From Parvularia atlantis (Eukaryota > Opisthokonta > Rotosphaerida): DNA of 64,000 nucleotides. The stretch covers positions 36,711-100,710 of the forward strand of contig CALSCO010001838.1 of assembly GCA_943704415.1 (NCBI GenBank). The letters run 5' to 3'. This document shows, in pieces, positions 1 through 12,340 of the stretch. Under the pieces are notes generated by a model. It searched no databases and was not told the origin of the DNA. It saw only the letters and a program-made list of their open reading frames with translations. Made by a program: the position numbers and the translations under genes. Every line of letters starts with the position of its first letter. Positions within the stretch are counted from its first letter, which is position 1.

Positions 1-3000
1 ACGCGGGCTTCTGGCGCGACTGCGTTGAGCGCGCTGCCGTGGTCGGCGTGGCCACGTCCTCGTCCATCCTCGCCGCTGACGGCGACGGCGATGCGTCCTT
101 CCGCTTCGTGCCGCTGCTCGCCACCACCGCAGGTTCCACCTGCATCGGCGCAAAGACAACGACCGTGGTCTCGGCGCCGGGCTGCGGCTTGTCGGCGTCC
201 TCCTCGGTCTCCATGTCCGACGGCAGCTGGCGCTGGCGCAGCATGTTGAGCAGCGCGCGCTGGCGGTCCTGCGACGCGCCCGCGACACGCAGCACGGCCG
301 AGAGGGGCTGCGTGGCCGCGGCGATGTCCGTCGTCGACGCTTGCGGCGCCGAGGGCACCTCAACCTGTGTGCGCGCGCCCGCCTCGCCCTCGACCAGCTG
401 CAGCATTTTCTTCTGCACGGCCGGCAGCGCGAGCTTGATGTTGTCGATCAGCGACGTGCGCACCTGCCGCACCCCTTCAGCGACCAGCGCAAGCTGCCAA
501 CTGTGTGTGCGCATACCGCGTTCGTGTCGCGCGCGCGCTCGTGCAGGCGCGCGGCCTCGATGTAGCGCTTGCGCGAGACCAGGTACGATACGGCGAACGT
601 TGTCTTGACCGGTGACGACGGCTCGGCCTCGAGGTGCTTGAGCAGCGCCTCGTCCTCGGCCGCGTCCAGCGCGCAGGCCAGCAGCAGCTCGAGCTCCTCG
701 GGCACCTCGCCTGCACGCTGCGTCAGCACAAACTCGGGCGTGGCGCACGGCACGCACGTCGCAGCACGTGCTCGACCATCTCGAGGAAGAGCGCCATGTC
801 ACCCATGGCGCGGCACCGGCGTTGCGCAGCGAACGCGTCGTGCAGCAAACCGTTCGCGAGGTACACGCGCAGCTGCTCGCTGCCGTTGACCGCGCACCGG
901 TCGCACACGAGCAGCCGCAGCGCCAGGGCCGCCTGCGCACAGGTCAGCCAGCTGCGCACAGCCGGCACGGTGACGCGCGCAGTCGCACTTTGCCAGACTG
1001 CATCAGCCGTTGCAGCACGCTCTCGGGCCAGTTGGCCTCGACCTGCGGGTCGCACAGCAGCTCGACGGCGTGCTGCCCACGCGTGCCTTTTTTCAAGCCG
1101 CAAGCAACAACCAAGGCCGCGGCGACGCACCACCAGGTTGCGCTCGTCCTGCGGGTGGTCCAGCAGCCAGTACGCGTCCATCAAGTGCTGGTAGCGGCGC
1201 GGAAGCGACAGGCGCTGCGCAAACATGCTCGCGGCGACCCGGCCGCTGCCGCGCAGGTGGAAGTGCTGTGCAGTGCCGTACATGCCCGCGTCGAGGTCGT
1301 GCAGGAAGTAGTAGTACTGCGCGCCGCGCGCGCGTGAGCGTCGCGGCGGCCTCGCTTGCGACGGACGCACGATGCACTGGATGAAGAGCGAGCCCACTTG
1401 CAGGTCGTCGAGCCGGTTAAGCAGCTCGTACAAGTGGTCCAGCGACGTCGGCGGGTACAGCTTGCCGACGTCGCCTGCGCCCCGCTTCGCGTCAGCCGCA
1501 CCGCACTGCCTGCCACGCGCATGCCGCACCGTCGCCCAGCCCAATCTCGCGCAGCAGCTTGGTCAGGAACAGCTCGTCCTGCAGCGCCGCGCGGTGCTTG
1601 CGGAATGTTGACGCAACGGCGCCGCGGAACACGTCCTTGGACTGCGCGATGCATGAGCGCAACGCCTCAGCGGCCGCACGCGAGACACGCACCATCGCAA
1701 ACAGATGCTGCACGAGCTCGCGGCCCGTGGGGCCCGGCCTGGGCTGCGGCAGCATCGTGCTCGCTGCGTTGGCGCGGTGAGCAAGGAACGCACACACGCG
1801 ACCAACGACGCACAGGCCAGCTTGACGGGCACCACATCGCGCGGCAGGAGCGTGTACAGCTGCCGCTCGGACGGCGCAACGAAGATGTCCTGCAAGCACG
1901 CGCTCAGCGAAGTGCGCCAATGCATGCGCAATGCGGGCGCGCACCAGCACGGGCGCATCCACGAGGCACGTCTCGCCGGTGATCGTCTCGCCGAGCGACA
2001 CGACGGTCAGCTCGGCCTTGCTCTCCACCGGCACGAGCGCATCCAGGACGACCGCGACGCTGCCGCTCGCTGCGCGGTTGCGTCAGAACTGGCACGTTCG
2101 CAACCGTCACGCGCGCGCACCCGGCAGCACGGCCATGGCCGTCACAACCTTGGGCGCCGTCGCGAGGCTGTACGGCTGCATCACCTCGCGCACGGCACGC
2201 GCGGCGCCATCGACTTGGAACACGCGCAGCACCGGCACGGCGTGCTGGCGGCTGCGCTGTGCACCATGCGCGATATAGAGCGCTTCGTCGGCGGCGCGGA
2301 TGGCGACAACGGGCGCTGCGGGCGGCGGGCGATGAGCACAGCGCTGCACAAGGAGGCGCGGCACGCGCTCACCGCCACCGTGTAGCCGTGCGGACGCGGC
2401 GTCCGTGGCGAGCGCGGCGGACATCTGCCGCGTGTCTGTGCTAATCTCGTAGAAGCGCAGCGCGCCGTCGAAGAAGCCCGCGGCGAGGCCAACCGCGCCC
2501 GCGCCGCTCGGCAGCAGGAAGGTGGCGAGCGCGGTGACCTGCGTCTGCGTGTGAGCGGCAGGCAAGCGGTGCTACGGAGGCGCGCACGGCCGTGGACGCG
2601 CCGACCTCGCGCGCGTGCAGGTGTGCGTTGAGCTGCGCGTCAAACGCGAGAACGTCGATTTGCCCGTTGGCCGAGCCGCAGGCGAGCAGATCGCTCGTGT
2701 GCACGCTGCGGCCCGTGTCAGCAGCAACCGCCGACACGTCGAGCGCCGCAGCGCGCACCGGGCCGAGAGCGGGACGGTGGCGACGGCCTCGACGAGGTCG
2801 CGGAGGAGGGCGGCGGCGGGCACGGCGACGATGTCATCGGCGAGCGGGTCGTACAGGAACAGACGCGATTCGCCGCCGCTGGCCGCAGCGTCAGCCGTCC
2901 AATGGGCGCGCGGATGCGGCGCGCACCAGGCGACGACGACGGCGAGGTGCGTGCGCTCGTCGACGCGCAGCGCCGTGGCGGCGACGATTGCCACCTGCAG

Positions 3001-3273
3001 CGTCCCGTCAGCACCACGACGACAACGGCAGCAGCAGCGACGCGCCTCGTCCGGGTCGCGCTCGGCCTCGTCGCCCAGCAGGTCCACGACGGTCAGCCGG
3101 GCGAGCGGTGCGCCCTTGGCCGCGGCCGTCGTCGCGCGCACGCTCCAGACCTCGAGGGCCGTGTCGTCGTGCACCACGCACCACGCGCCGCTCCCGCTGC
3201 CGCCCGCCACGAAGCGGCCGCGGTGCTCGGGCTGCTCAGACGGCGCGCTTGGCGCGGCCGTGTTCCGCCGCAT
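1..3273 (-). CDS. ELYS/MEL-28-like nucleoporin, partial (3' end beyond window)
   Basis: The coding strand runs leftwards from ATG 3273-3271 and is still open at base 1, so the C-terminus is missing. The first third looks like a beta-propeller: a WSVRATTA strand, FLYDPLADDIVAVP, then FDGALRFYEIS near 2450. The middle part (about 1540-1100) carries the helical signature of the ELYS family: YPPTSLDHLYELLNRLDD, then RYQHLMDAYWLLDHPQDE, with FAQRLSLP just before it. More helical repeat follows to about 480 (PEELELLLACALDAAEDE). In animals ELYS recruits the Nup107-160 complex to chromatin; in fungi the homologue sits in the pore outer ring. Introns are short, e.g. one starting GTGCG near 2755. The protein seems to end in a disordered Ser/Pro-rich region. 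Family assignment is by motif memory; other large propeller-helical nucleoporins are the alternative. Confidence 0.5.
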
Positions 3274-3414
3274 CCTTCGTGTGGGACGATGTATCTACCG
3301 CGCGCTATGTTTCAATGGCTACGAGAGATCTGTACAGACAAAGGCCGCTCAGCGTCGCTCCGCCTGCGTGCACAGCAGTTCATCATATCCCACAGGCGCA
3401 CAGGCAGGCAGGCG

Positions 3415-4123
3415 TCAGCCACGGAGAAACTTGGCACGCGCGAGCCACGCCGCAGGGCCCTTGGCGCTGTGCAGACGCTCGAGCGCCTCCTTGTCCGTGC
3501 CCATCAGCACAGCGTCCTCCTCGGCCGTCCATACCGGCACGTCTGCGCGGCGAGCGTGTCAGCGCGGCACAGACACACAGGGTGGGCGCACCGCAGTGCC
3601 GCAGCACGCTCAGCGCCCAGTCCACGTCGCCGCAGCACATGTAGAGCGCGTACAGGCACACGTGCGGCTCCTGCTGCCTGCATCCGTGCGTCTGTCTGCC
3701 ACCAGAGCGCGAAGGCATGCGAGCAGAGACGCACGTCAGCTTCTGCAGGCGCTGCACGGCCTCGCGTGCCCGCTCATGGTCGTTCGGCAGGGCCTGCGCG
3801 CACAACACGGCTCAGCACCATTCGGGCCATCGAGCGCAAACGTGCCTGCGTCGCCTCAATGTCGTCGCCACCCGCGCCGGACAGCATCTGCTCGACCTCG
3901 GCGTCGTCCTCGTCGTCGTCGTTGTCGCCGTTGCGGCGCGCGTACGCCGCCTTGCCCGCGGCCGGCCGTGAGCGCGCCGGTGCCGGTGGCGGCTGCATCT
4001 GCGCGCGCTTGACCGGACGCGTGTTCTGCTCGTCCTCGTCCTCCACCAGCAGCCGCCGCTGAGGGCCTCGCGTCAGCCGCCCGCACAGCATCGTGACACA
4101 GCACACCTTCTGCCGCCGCGCTG

Positions 4124-4157
<34 letters not shown>

Positions 4158-5624
4158 ACGCTGGCTGCGCGACTTGCTGCTCGTCGGCGCCTGCTCGCTC
4201 GCGTCGCTGCCATCGTCGCCGTCTGCGTCGCCGCCCGCGTCCTCCTCCTCGTTGCCGTCGTTGTAGACCGCCGCCTTGGGCCGCGTGGGCTGCAGCGGCG
4301 CGCTCAGCTCGATCTGCGCCAGCTGCTCCATCTTCTCCTGCGAATGTCGGGGCGTGTGAGCGGATGCAGCAGGGATGCGCTGGCTGAAGCGCGTGCCTTG
4401 GCGTTCATCGCGGCGGCACGTGCGCTCGGGCGCCGTGCGTGCGTGGACGGGCGCACGTCGGAGAACTCAGTCCACAGGTTCTGCGGCGCGGTCAGCACGC
4501 CACACACCCCACGCCGCAGCGCCTGCGCGCCCACACCGCGTCCTCCAGCGACGAGGCGACGCCCTTGCGCAGCGGCGGCAGCGCGTGCGGCGGCGAGGGC
4601 GCCCTGCGCGGCCGGCTGGCCTGCTGCTGCACGGGACGGTCAGCACGCATCGCGATCGCATGCGCGTCACGCACACACACCCGCTTGTAGTGCGGCGGCG
4701 CGTAGGCCTCGCTGCCCGAGCCGTCCGAGTCCTGCGACGGGCCGGCCTTGAAGCGGCTGCTGACGATGCGGTAGGCGCTCTCGCGCGTGGGCGGGTCGCG
4801 CAGCGTGTGTTGCAGCTTGTCCTCGGCGATGGCCGCAAAGCGCTTGCTGGCGACCATTTGCTTGAAGTGCGAGTCGATCGACATGACCGTGTGGTTCTTG
4901 AGCTGTGTGCGATGTCAGCCTGTGCGCCTCGCCGCGCGGTCGCCGCACCGACTCGGCACAGAGCTCGAGAAACTCGCTGCGCAGGAGCTTTTCGCTGCCG
5001 TCCTTCTTGTCAATGTGCTCGATGTACAGCCGCACGATCTCGACGTCCTCCTCGGGCGTGTAGCGCGAGCGCCTGCGCATCGCGAGTGAGCGGGCACGGG
5101 CGCGGATCAGCGTGCGGCGCGCACTTGGTAGGCGAGCTGCCGGCCGCGCGCGGCGCGATGTCGACGGACGGGTGCGCGGGCTGCGCGGGCGCGGGTGCGG
5201 GCGTGGTCGACGGGACCCGCGCGGCGTCCTTGGCGGCGACGAAGCGGAAGCGGTCGAGGTCCTGCAGCTGGCCAGCGCGGACGCTCTCGTGCACAAAGTC
5301 CTCGCTGCCGATGCGCCGTCGTCGCCGTCAGCAGGCGGATGGCACCGCGGCGGAGAGACGCGCCTGATCCAGTTCTCGGTCATCGCGACGACGGCCGGGT
5401 CGGCGGTGCGCGCGGCGAGCACGAGCGACTGCCGCGTCGTGTGGCGCAGCAGCTCACCCCCGTGTTCCTTATTCGCCACGCGTCAGGCGCAGCACATGGC
5501 AAGCGGGGGGGCGCCGCGCACCGTGACGAGCCGCGCAATCTCGTCGTGGCGCCCGCCAAACGTCCGCGAGACGTAGAACTGCAGCGGGCGCCCCGCGTCG
5601 CTCCACAGCAGCGCGCGTTTGTCA

Positions 5625-5669
<45 letters not shown>

Positions 5670-5761
5670 GTCGTCGTGGTCGTCGTGGTCGCGGCGGCGG
5701 CGGCAGCAGCAGCGGCGGGCGGCGCCGCGGCGTCGACGGCGCCAACGGTTTCGGGATCCAT
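3415..5761 (-). CDS. RAP1: RAP1 telomere protein (BRCT-Myb-RCT)
   Basis: Shelterin/telomere protein. Start ATG 5761-5759 gives MDPETVGAVDAA, then an Ala/Thr run and a Ser-Thr dipeptide repeat. A BRCT domain follows (LLWSDAGRPLQFYVSR; HGGELLRHTTRQSLVLAA; DFVHESVRAGQLQDLDRF). A 54-nt intron, GTGCG...AAG (5468-5521), lies in the middle of the BRCT and restores the frame. Next is a Myb-type domain (RYTPEEDVEIVRLYIEHIDK, then SIDSHFKQMVASKRFAAIAE), a Gln run and acidic linker, and a Rap1 C-terminal domain. The last contains CCGDVDWALSVLRH and ends with VWTAEEDAVLMGTDKEALER and ...WLARAKFLRG before TGA 3417-3415. That ending is the classic RCT fold seen in vertebrate TERF2IP and yeast Rap1. Its divergent neighbour starts 42 bp away. 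Domain order is complete, so confidence is high. Confidence 0.88.
5630..5674 (-). repeat. Hexanucleotide repeat coding Ser-Thr dipeptides in RAP1
   Basis: About seven tandem copies of GTGCTC (plus strand), followed by a GTCGTG-type run to about 5690. Read on the minus strand they encode alternating Ser-Thr and then a Thr run in the N-terminal tail of RAP1, ahead of the BRCT domain. The repeat is in frame and its length probably varies between strains. Confidence 0.8.
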
Positions 5762-5803
5762 ACGCAGCACTTGTGACTCAGAAACGTCCAGATCTGTGAC
5801 AAG
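5762..5803. promoter_or_regulatory. Shared divergent promoter, RAP1 / FAM210-like
   Basis: Only 42 bp separate the two outward-facing start codons, so both 5' UTRs and any core promoter must lie here or overlap the neighbouring coding sequence. I see no TATA box. The inference rests on spacing alone. Confidence 0.35.
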
Positions 5804-6724
5804 ATGCTCGGTCGAGGGGCACGCGGGCTGCGCGTCGCGAGGCGTCCGCTCTCCGCCGCGGCCGTCCACAGCGCCGCGCCGATGCCGAGCGCAACCGAGA
5901 AGGACGCGGAGGACGCCGTGCCGCCCGGATGGCGAAGACACCTCGCCAGGCGGCTCAACGCGACGTTTGCGGCGCACCCGCTCGAGTCGATGGCGGCCGT
6001 CGTGTTGATCGACATCGCGACCATCTACGGCGCACACACGGCGCTCGTCGCCGCCGCCGTCCAACCGCCGGTCGAGCTCGCGATCGCCTTTGCCATCAGC
6101 CGCCCGCTGCGCCGCTTCCGCCTCCCGGTCGAGCTGGTCGTCGCCGAGGGCCTCGCGCGGCGCGTGCCTTGGCTCACGCACATCCGCGTCTCGCTCATGC
6201 TCAATGCGGCGGCGTGCGCCGTGAGCCGAGGGGCCAGTGCAGGGGCGAGCGCGGCGAGTGGAGGGGCCAGAGGGGCGAGCACTGCAAGCTCGGCCAACGC
6301 AACGGCTAGCACAACGCCGGCCGCACGACCCGGCATCGCGAGATGGCTTGGCAATGCGTTCACGAGCGCGGGCTCGCTCGTGACGCGCGCGCTGGACCGC
6401 TACGGCGTCACGTACACGCTCGCGTCGCGCCTCGTCGGCGTCGGCGTAATCGGCGCCTTGTATGCGGCGCTGGTCAACGGCATGGATGTGAGCAGGCTGG
6501 TGCGTGCGCACAACATGCATGCGAGGGGCTGATACGCCGTCAAGCTCGAGTGGGTCTCGGGTGTCGACATGAGCTCGCCCCTGATGAACTCGCTCGCCGT
6601 GTGGGCGCTCGCGGTCACGAGCACGGCAGTGATGTACCCGCTGACGATCACGAGCACCATCTTCCTCGCCCCGTTCCTCGCGCGCCTCACGCGCGGGCGG
6701 CTGAGTGTCAAGCGCCCGCAATGA
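5804..6724 (+). CDS. FAM210/DUF1279-like mitochondrial membrane protein
   Basis: Start ATG 5804 is followed by an Arg-rich, acid-poor stretch (MLGRGARGLRVARRPLSAAA) typical of a mitochondrial presequence. Two regions look membrane-associated: one around IDIATIYGAHTALVAAAV, and a C-terminal DUF1279-like block (LDRYGVTYTLASRLVGVGV, IGALYAALVNGMD). A 57-nt intron from 6488 (GTGAGC...AAG) joins to LEWVSGVDMSSPLMNSLAVW and then a last hydrophobic segment ending TRGRLSVKRPQ and TGA 6722-6724. FAM210A/B proteins are inner mitochondrial membrane proteins linked to mitochondrial translation and haem metabolism. The tyrosine-glycine start of the DUF1279 block fits, but the match is short. The middle has a low-complexity Gly/Ala/Ser insert. 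Alternative: an unrelated small mitochondrial membrane protein. Confidence 0.5.
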
Positions 6725-6755
6725 ACGTACAGAATGTAGCTGTATGTAGCTATGT

Positions 6756-9403
6756 TCACGCCTCCTCTTTGTGCTGCCACCGCGGTACGGGCGACGACGT
6801 TCTGGCAGGCAGCGCCGGCCGCGGCACAAGCCGCCACAGCAGTGGCGTTGTCAGCAACGACAGTGCCGTGGTGCCGAGCACGAGGTAGTAGCTGTGCGAC
6901 CGCGCGTGAGTGAGTGCGAGCGGCGCGCCAAGGGAGCGCCGCGCACATCTCGCGGGAAATGAGGCCGTACGCGCGCGCCCGCGCCGCCAGCACAAACGCA
7001 AACTCGGACACTTGCGACAGCGCGAGTGCGATTTCGGCCGCGGACGGCGTCGGGAAGCGGAAGAGCGTGCGCAGCACAACGAAGCTGCGCGTTGCGGGAG
7101 GTCAGCGGGCGAACAAGTGCGCACGGATTGAGGCTGCACACCCAAGCACAAACTTGAACAGCACCGTGCCCGCGGTGAGCAGCAGGAGCAGCGGCAGCTG
7201 CTGGTACAGGAAGAGCGGGTAGATGTGCAGCCCGATCGACGCAAAGAAGATCGCGGAGAAGATGTCGCGCACGGGCCCGAGGAGCGGCAGCCCTGCACCG
7301 AAGCGTCAGCGGCAAACACGGCAGCCGGCGTTCGCGCACCGTTCTCGACGTACGAGTGCCGCACGGACGCCTGCAGGCCGGCGACGAAGCAGCCGAGCTC
7401 GAGCGACAGCCCGAGCACGTCGGCCAGGTACATCATCGCGAAGCAGTGCGAGAGCATGCCCAGCAGCGTCACGGCCGGGCTGCGGTGCCTGAACTGCACC
7501 AGGCGCATGAAGCCGATGTTGACGAAAACGCGCGTCGTGACGAAGGCCACGGCCATGAACATCGTCGTGGCCAGGAGCAGGTTGAGCACGATCCACAGCA
7601 CATTCCAGGTCGTGTGCCGCATCAGCGGCATCACCGCCAGCAGCACGCCCAAGTACATGTCCTGCGCACGCACGTCAGCTGCAGATCCAGCAAAAAGGGC
7701 GTGCGCACCTGCAGCACGAGCACGCCGACCGTCGCGCGCCCCTCGGGCTTGTCCATCTCGTCGTGCGTGAGCGTCGTCACGACCACGGCCGTCGACGACA
7801 GCGACGCGCAAAAGCCGATGGCGAGGCCCTCGACCGTCGCGCCGCCGAGCACGGAGCCCGCGAGCGCGCCGGCGCCGCACACGAGCAGCATCAGCAGGCC
7901 CGAGCCGTAGACCGCCACGGTCCACACGCCGCGCAGCTTCTCGAGCGAGAACTCGAGCCCGAGCACAAACAGCATCAAGAAGATGCCCAGCTGCGCCACC
8001 GTCTCGACCTGCACAAAGCTCTTGATCAGGTTAAGGCACGACGGCCCGAGCAGGATGCCCGCGAGGATGTAGCCAAAGATCTCGGGCATGCCCAGCGCGG
8101 CGACGGCCCAGCCGCACGCAAACGACGACACGACGACCTTGACCAGGTCAAACAGCAGGCGCACGTCCTCGTACGGCACCGTCGTGTCCTTGGGCTTGGC
8201 AAGCACGTACACGTTGTTGTCCGGGTCAACCAGGAACGACACGCCCGTCGCCGCCCCGCCGCCGTGCTGCCCGCGCCGCTGCTGGTGCTGGCTCGTCAGC
8301 GTCAACTCCGAATGCTCGGTCTTGTCGCTGTCGGAGGCGGTGGACGCCGCGTCGTCGCCCGCCGCCGCGGCATCATAGTTACCGCCGAGCGCGTCGGCAC
8401 TGCTGTCGCTGCCGCCGTCATCGGCCTGCGCGGTGTCACCGTGCTGCCTGTCCTCTGGCCCGCTCTCGCCCAGTGCGGCCTGCTCGGCAGCGCTGCCGGC
8501 GTCGGCCGCGCCGTCGTCGCTTGCGCCCTCGGGCATGCCGACAAAGGTGATGCGCCCGCGCTCGCCGCTGTCAATGTCCTCGCCCTCGACGCGCAGCACG
8601 GTCTCGATCGTGACGCTGTCGCTCTTCTGCACCTTGTTGAACGTGTGTTCGGCCAGGCCCTTCTCGAGCTGGTCGGCCGCGCTCTTGACGCCGTCGAGCA
8701 TCTCGCGCGGCCGCTCGGTCGTCGCGTTGGCGTTGCGCGGCGCCAGGTCGTCGTCTTGCCCATCGCCCGCGCCTGCGCCCGCGCCCTGCCCGTCGCCCGC
8801 CACCGCCGTCCGCTGCTCGGCCAGCGATCGGTCCGGCTGATTGTCGCGGGAGGCCGCGTCAGCGCCTCCGTCATCGGCACGTGCCACGTCGCCGTCCGCC
8901 GCCTCGTCCGCCGCGGCGCTGCTGCCGTCGCCCGCGTTGGCGTTCTGCTCACGCGCGACCAGCGCCTGGTACTCGAGCTCGGCCCGCAGCGACTCGAGCT
9001 GGGCGGCGCGCATGCGTTCGCGCGTGGCCTTGAGCAGGCCCTTGGTCGGCACGGCGGCGGTGGCGTTGGCGTCGAGGGCGCTGCCGAGCGCGGCGAGGGC
9101 GTCGAGGGCGGTGCGCTCAAGCTCGTTGACGCGCTGCAGCCGGCGCGCCGCGTGCTCGTCGCCGGCCTGCACCGCGCTCTGCAGCTCGCGCGCGACGACG
9201 CTCTTGAGCGTGAGCAGCGCGCGCACGTCGCGCGAGTGCAGCAGCTGCTGCTGATCGGCGGTGGGTGGTGGCGTGGACGTTGACGATGCCGCAGTCGAGG
9301 CGGTGGACGATGCCGCGGCCGAGGCGATGGACGAGGCGATGGCGAGGAGCAGCAGCAGCGCGCCGAGTCGAGGCGGCGGCCGCACGCCTCGCCACCATGC
9401 CAT
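6756..9403 (-). CDS. TMCO3/KEA-like CPA2 K+(Na+)/H+ antiporter
   Basis: Start ATG 9403-9401 (MAWWRGVRPPPRLGALLLLL) gives a signal peptide. A long luminal or extracellular region follows, with a coiled coil around TLKSVVARELQSAVQ and Asp/Ala-rich low complexity. The C-terminal half is a Kef-type exchanger: GMPEIFGYILAGILLGPSCL, LGIFLMLFVLGLEFSLEKLR, FCASLSSTAVVVTTL. After an intron near 7680 come further helices (HTTWNVLWIVLNLLLATT; LGLSLELGCFVAGLQASV) and, beyond an intron near 7310, IALALSQVSEFAFVLAA. The stop is TGA 6758-6756. The signal-peptide, coiled-coil and exchanger order matches TMCO3 in animals and KEA4-6 in plants, which sit in endomembranes and set luminal pH and K+. It faces eIF2B epsilon head to head (103 bp) and meets the FAM210-like gene tail to tail (31 bp). 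Confidence 0.8.
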
Positions 9404-9506
9404 AGCTGCGATTGTCGGCGCGGTTCATGACACCGTGGCCTCCACCAGCGCGCCCATGCTGTGTTTCGCGTGCCCTCGCCTTGGCCCATCGCGTACCCTC
9501 AGCATC

Positions 9507-12320
9507 ATGAGCGGCGGCAAGGCGCGGCCGGGCAGCGCCGCGAGCGAGCTCGAGGACCAGCTGCTGCAGGCCGTCGTGCTCGCCGACTCGTTCAACCGGC
9601 GCTTCCGCCCGCTCACGCTAAGCCGGCCCAAGGTGGCGCCGTGCGCCCCGATTGTGCCCGCATCGAGCTCAATCCGCACTCGCGCAGGCGCTGCTCCCGC
9701 TCGTCAACCAGCCGCTGATCGAGTACACGCTCGAGCTGCTGGCCGTGTCGGGCGTGCACGAGGTCATCGTCTTCTGCTGCTACGGCGCCGAGCAGCTGCG
9801 CGCGTATCTGAGGTGCACGCGGCGGCCGCGATTGCACCATCAGCCGCATCCGCTCACAGGGCGAAACGCAGCACGTCGGCGTGGGCGCGCCCCGAGAGCC
9901 CCTTCGCCGTGCAGGTCGTTGAGGCCAAGGACTCGATGAGCGTGGGCGACGCAATGCGCGACCTTGACGCGCGCTCGCTCATCAAGCGCGATTTCATCCT
10001 GCTCAACGCCGACGTCGTGTCCAACCTTGACCTCGAGCCCGTCCTGCGCAAGCACATGTGCGTGCACCGGCTGGGTGGTGGTGGGGCTGACGGACGTGCG
10101 GGCCGCAGCATGCGCCGCCAGCGCGACAAAAACACGCTCATGACGATGGTGCTGCGCACGATGCAGCCCGGCCACCGCTCGCGGTTCGTGCGCACCGGGG
10201 CTGGTGCACGACTGACACGTGAACGGCAGGCCTGCGGGCGAGGAGGCATGCATGGTCGTCGATCCCGCGACGAGCCAGCTGCTGCAGTACCAGCGCATGG
10301 GCCGCGCGCGGCGCGTGGCCATCGGCCTCGACGCGCTCAAGGAGCACAGCGTGCTGTCGTTCCGCAACGACTTTGCCGACTGCCGCATCGACATCTGCTC
10401 GCCCGAGGTGCGCGAGGCAAAGCACGCTGGCCTGTCTGACGTGGCGTTGCGGGCAGGTACCGGCGCTGTTCACCGAGAACTTTGACTGGCAGGACATCCG
10501 CGACGACTTTGTGCGCGGCGTGCTCGAGTCGGACATTCTCTCGCACAAGATCTACACACACGTTGTGCGCGAGGGCTACGCCGCGCGCGTGCAGAGCCTG
10601 CGCACGTACGACGCCGTCAGGTGCGCCTTGGGTGCAGTGTGTGCGTGCGCTGACGCGGCCGAGTGCAGCAAGGACATCATTACGCGCTGGACTTTCCCGC
10701 TTGTGCCCGACGCCAACCTATTCAACGGGCGCGCGTACGCCTTTGGCCGCAACAACGTCTACAAAGACATTGACGTCGTCCTCGCCCGGTGCGCGCCCGG
10801 TGCGGTTTGCTCAGCGGTGCTGACGCCTTGTGCGTGCGCAAAAGGTCGTGCCGCGTGTTGGGCAACACCGTGCTCGGCGAGGGCACGGTCGTGGGCGTGG
10901 ATACGTTTGTTCGCAGCGCCGTGCTCGGGCGGCACTGCAAAATCGGTGTGCTCCTTGTGCTGCTTGGTGCACGGGGCTGACGGCGCGCAACGCAGGCGAC
11001 CGCGTCACGCTCGAGGACGCGTACCTGTGGGACAACGTGACGATCGGTGAGGGGTGCAGCGTGAAGAGCGCCGTGCTTGGCGACGGCGTCGTGCTGCTCA
11101 GCGGCACCACGGTGTCGCCCGGGTGCATCGTTGCCGACAACGTCTGTGGTGCTGCGGCTGTTGTGCTTGGCTGAAGGGGCGTTTGCGCAGGTGACGCTGG
11201 GACCGGACGTGACGCTGCCGCCGATGACGCGCGTCGCGGCCGTGGTGCAGCCGCGCGGGGCAGGCAAAGCAGGTGCGGCGGAGCGGTGGTTGGGTGCGCG
11301 CGCTCATGTGATGCGCGAGGACAGACCCGCTCGTCGTCGGCGCCGGCAGCAACGCAAACGTGTGGGCGCGACCGGTGCGCAGCGCACGCTCTGTGCGAGG
11401 TGGTGCTCACTCAAACGCGGGCCAGCTCGTTGAGGAGGATGGCGACGACGACGACGACGACGACAATGACGACGACGACGGCGGCACCACTGCAGACTGG
11501 AGCGCCGAGCATGCGTCCTTCGGCTCTGCGCGCGCGGCCGCGCCACCGGCACCAATCGATGCCAACGACGACGAATCGAGCGACGACAGCACGGCCGACC
11601 TCGAGAACGCGGACGAGCAGTCGGATGAGGACGTGGACGACGCGACCCGTTGCGTTGCTTGCCCTGCTGCTTTCCTGGTTTAACCGCGCGTGGCAGGCTT
11701 CCACAACGAGGCGCGGCAGACTGTGGCGCGCGCGCTGGGCGAGAAGCACACGGTCGACAACGCTGTGCTCGAGCTCAACGGGCTCAAGTTTGCGTACAAC
11801 GCGTCCTTCCGCGACTGCTACACGGCGGCGCTCGAGGCACTGCTCGAGTCGGTCGACCCCGCCGCATCGATTGTCGAGGCGCTCAAGAAGGTACGCCGCG
11901 TGTTGCGCGCGTGTGGCCGGCCTGACATCGCGGCGCGGCGCAGCTGATGATGCCGTGGGGCGGCGCACTGCTCAAGAAGTTTGTGCGCACCACAGCCGAC
12001 CAGGTCGACGCAATCCACGTCATCCAGGTGCGGCCCTTCGCCACGCGCGTGCGCACGCGCTCACACGCACCGTGCAGCGCATCTGCGCCGAGCATGCGCA
12101 CCTGCACAAGGCCTTCAGCCCGACGCTGCAGGTGCTCTACCACACCGACGTCGACGTGCTGCAGGACGACGCGCTGGTGCAGTGGGATGGCGACGCGGCG
12201 TACTGGGCCTCGGCCGGCGCCGTCGAGCAGCAGCTGCACGTGCAGGCGCAGAGGTTTATCGCCTTTGTGCGTGAGCAGATGGACGACGACGACGACGACG
12301 ACGACAAAGACGAAGAGTGA
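9507..12320 (+). CDS. EIF2B5: Translation initiation factor eIF2B subunit epsilon
   Basis: Catalytic subunit of the eIF2B guanine-nucleotide exchange factor. ATG 9507 (MSGGKARPGSAA) precedes LLQAVVLADSFNRRFRPL. An intron of about 55 nt (GTGGCG...CAG) then joins to ALLPLVNQPLIEYTLELL, the nucleotidyltransferase-like fold of gamma/epsilon subunits. FTENFDWQDIRDDFVRGVLE lies near 10490. Left-handed beta-helix repeats follow (NTVLGEGTVVGVDTFV, LEDAYLWDNVTIGEGCSV). After an Asp-rich linker (11440-11490) the W2/HEAT exchange domain appears: ELNGLKFAYNASFRDCYTAA, then HLHKAFSPTLQVLYHTDVDV and an acidic tail ending DDDKDEE and TGA 12320. The acidic C-terminus is typical for this subunit. At least eight short introns interrupt it. 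Its stop is 20 bp from the stop of ERO1. Confidence 0.93.
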
Positions 12321-12340
12321 GCCAATTGTCTGTTCTGGCG

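Noticed and set aside
7763-9283. Plus-strand frame of 506 codons over the antiporter gene
   Set aside because: GC-rich DNA leaves long antisense frames open. The minus strand here encodes recognisable signal peptide, coiled coil and Kef-type helices.
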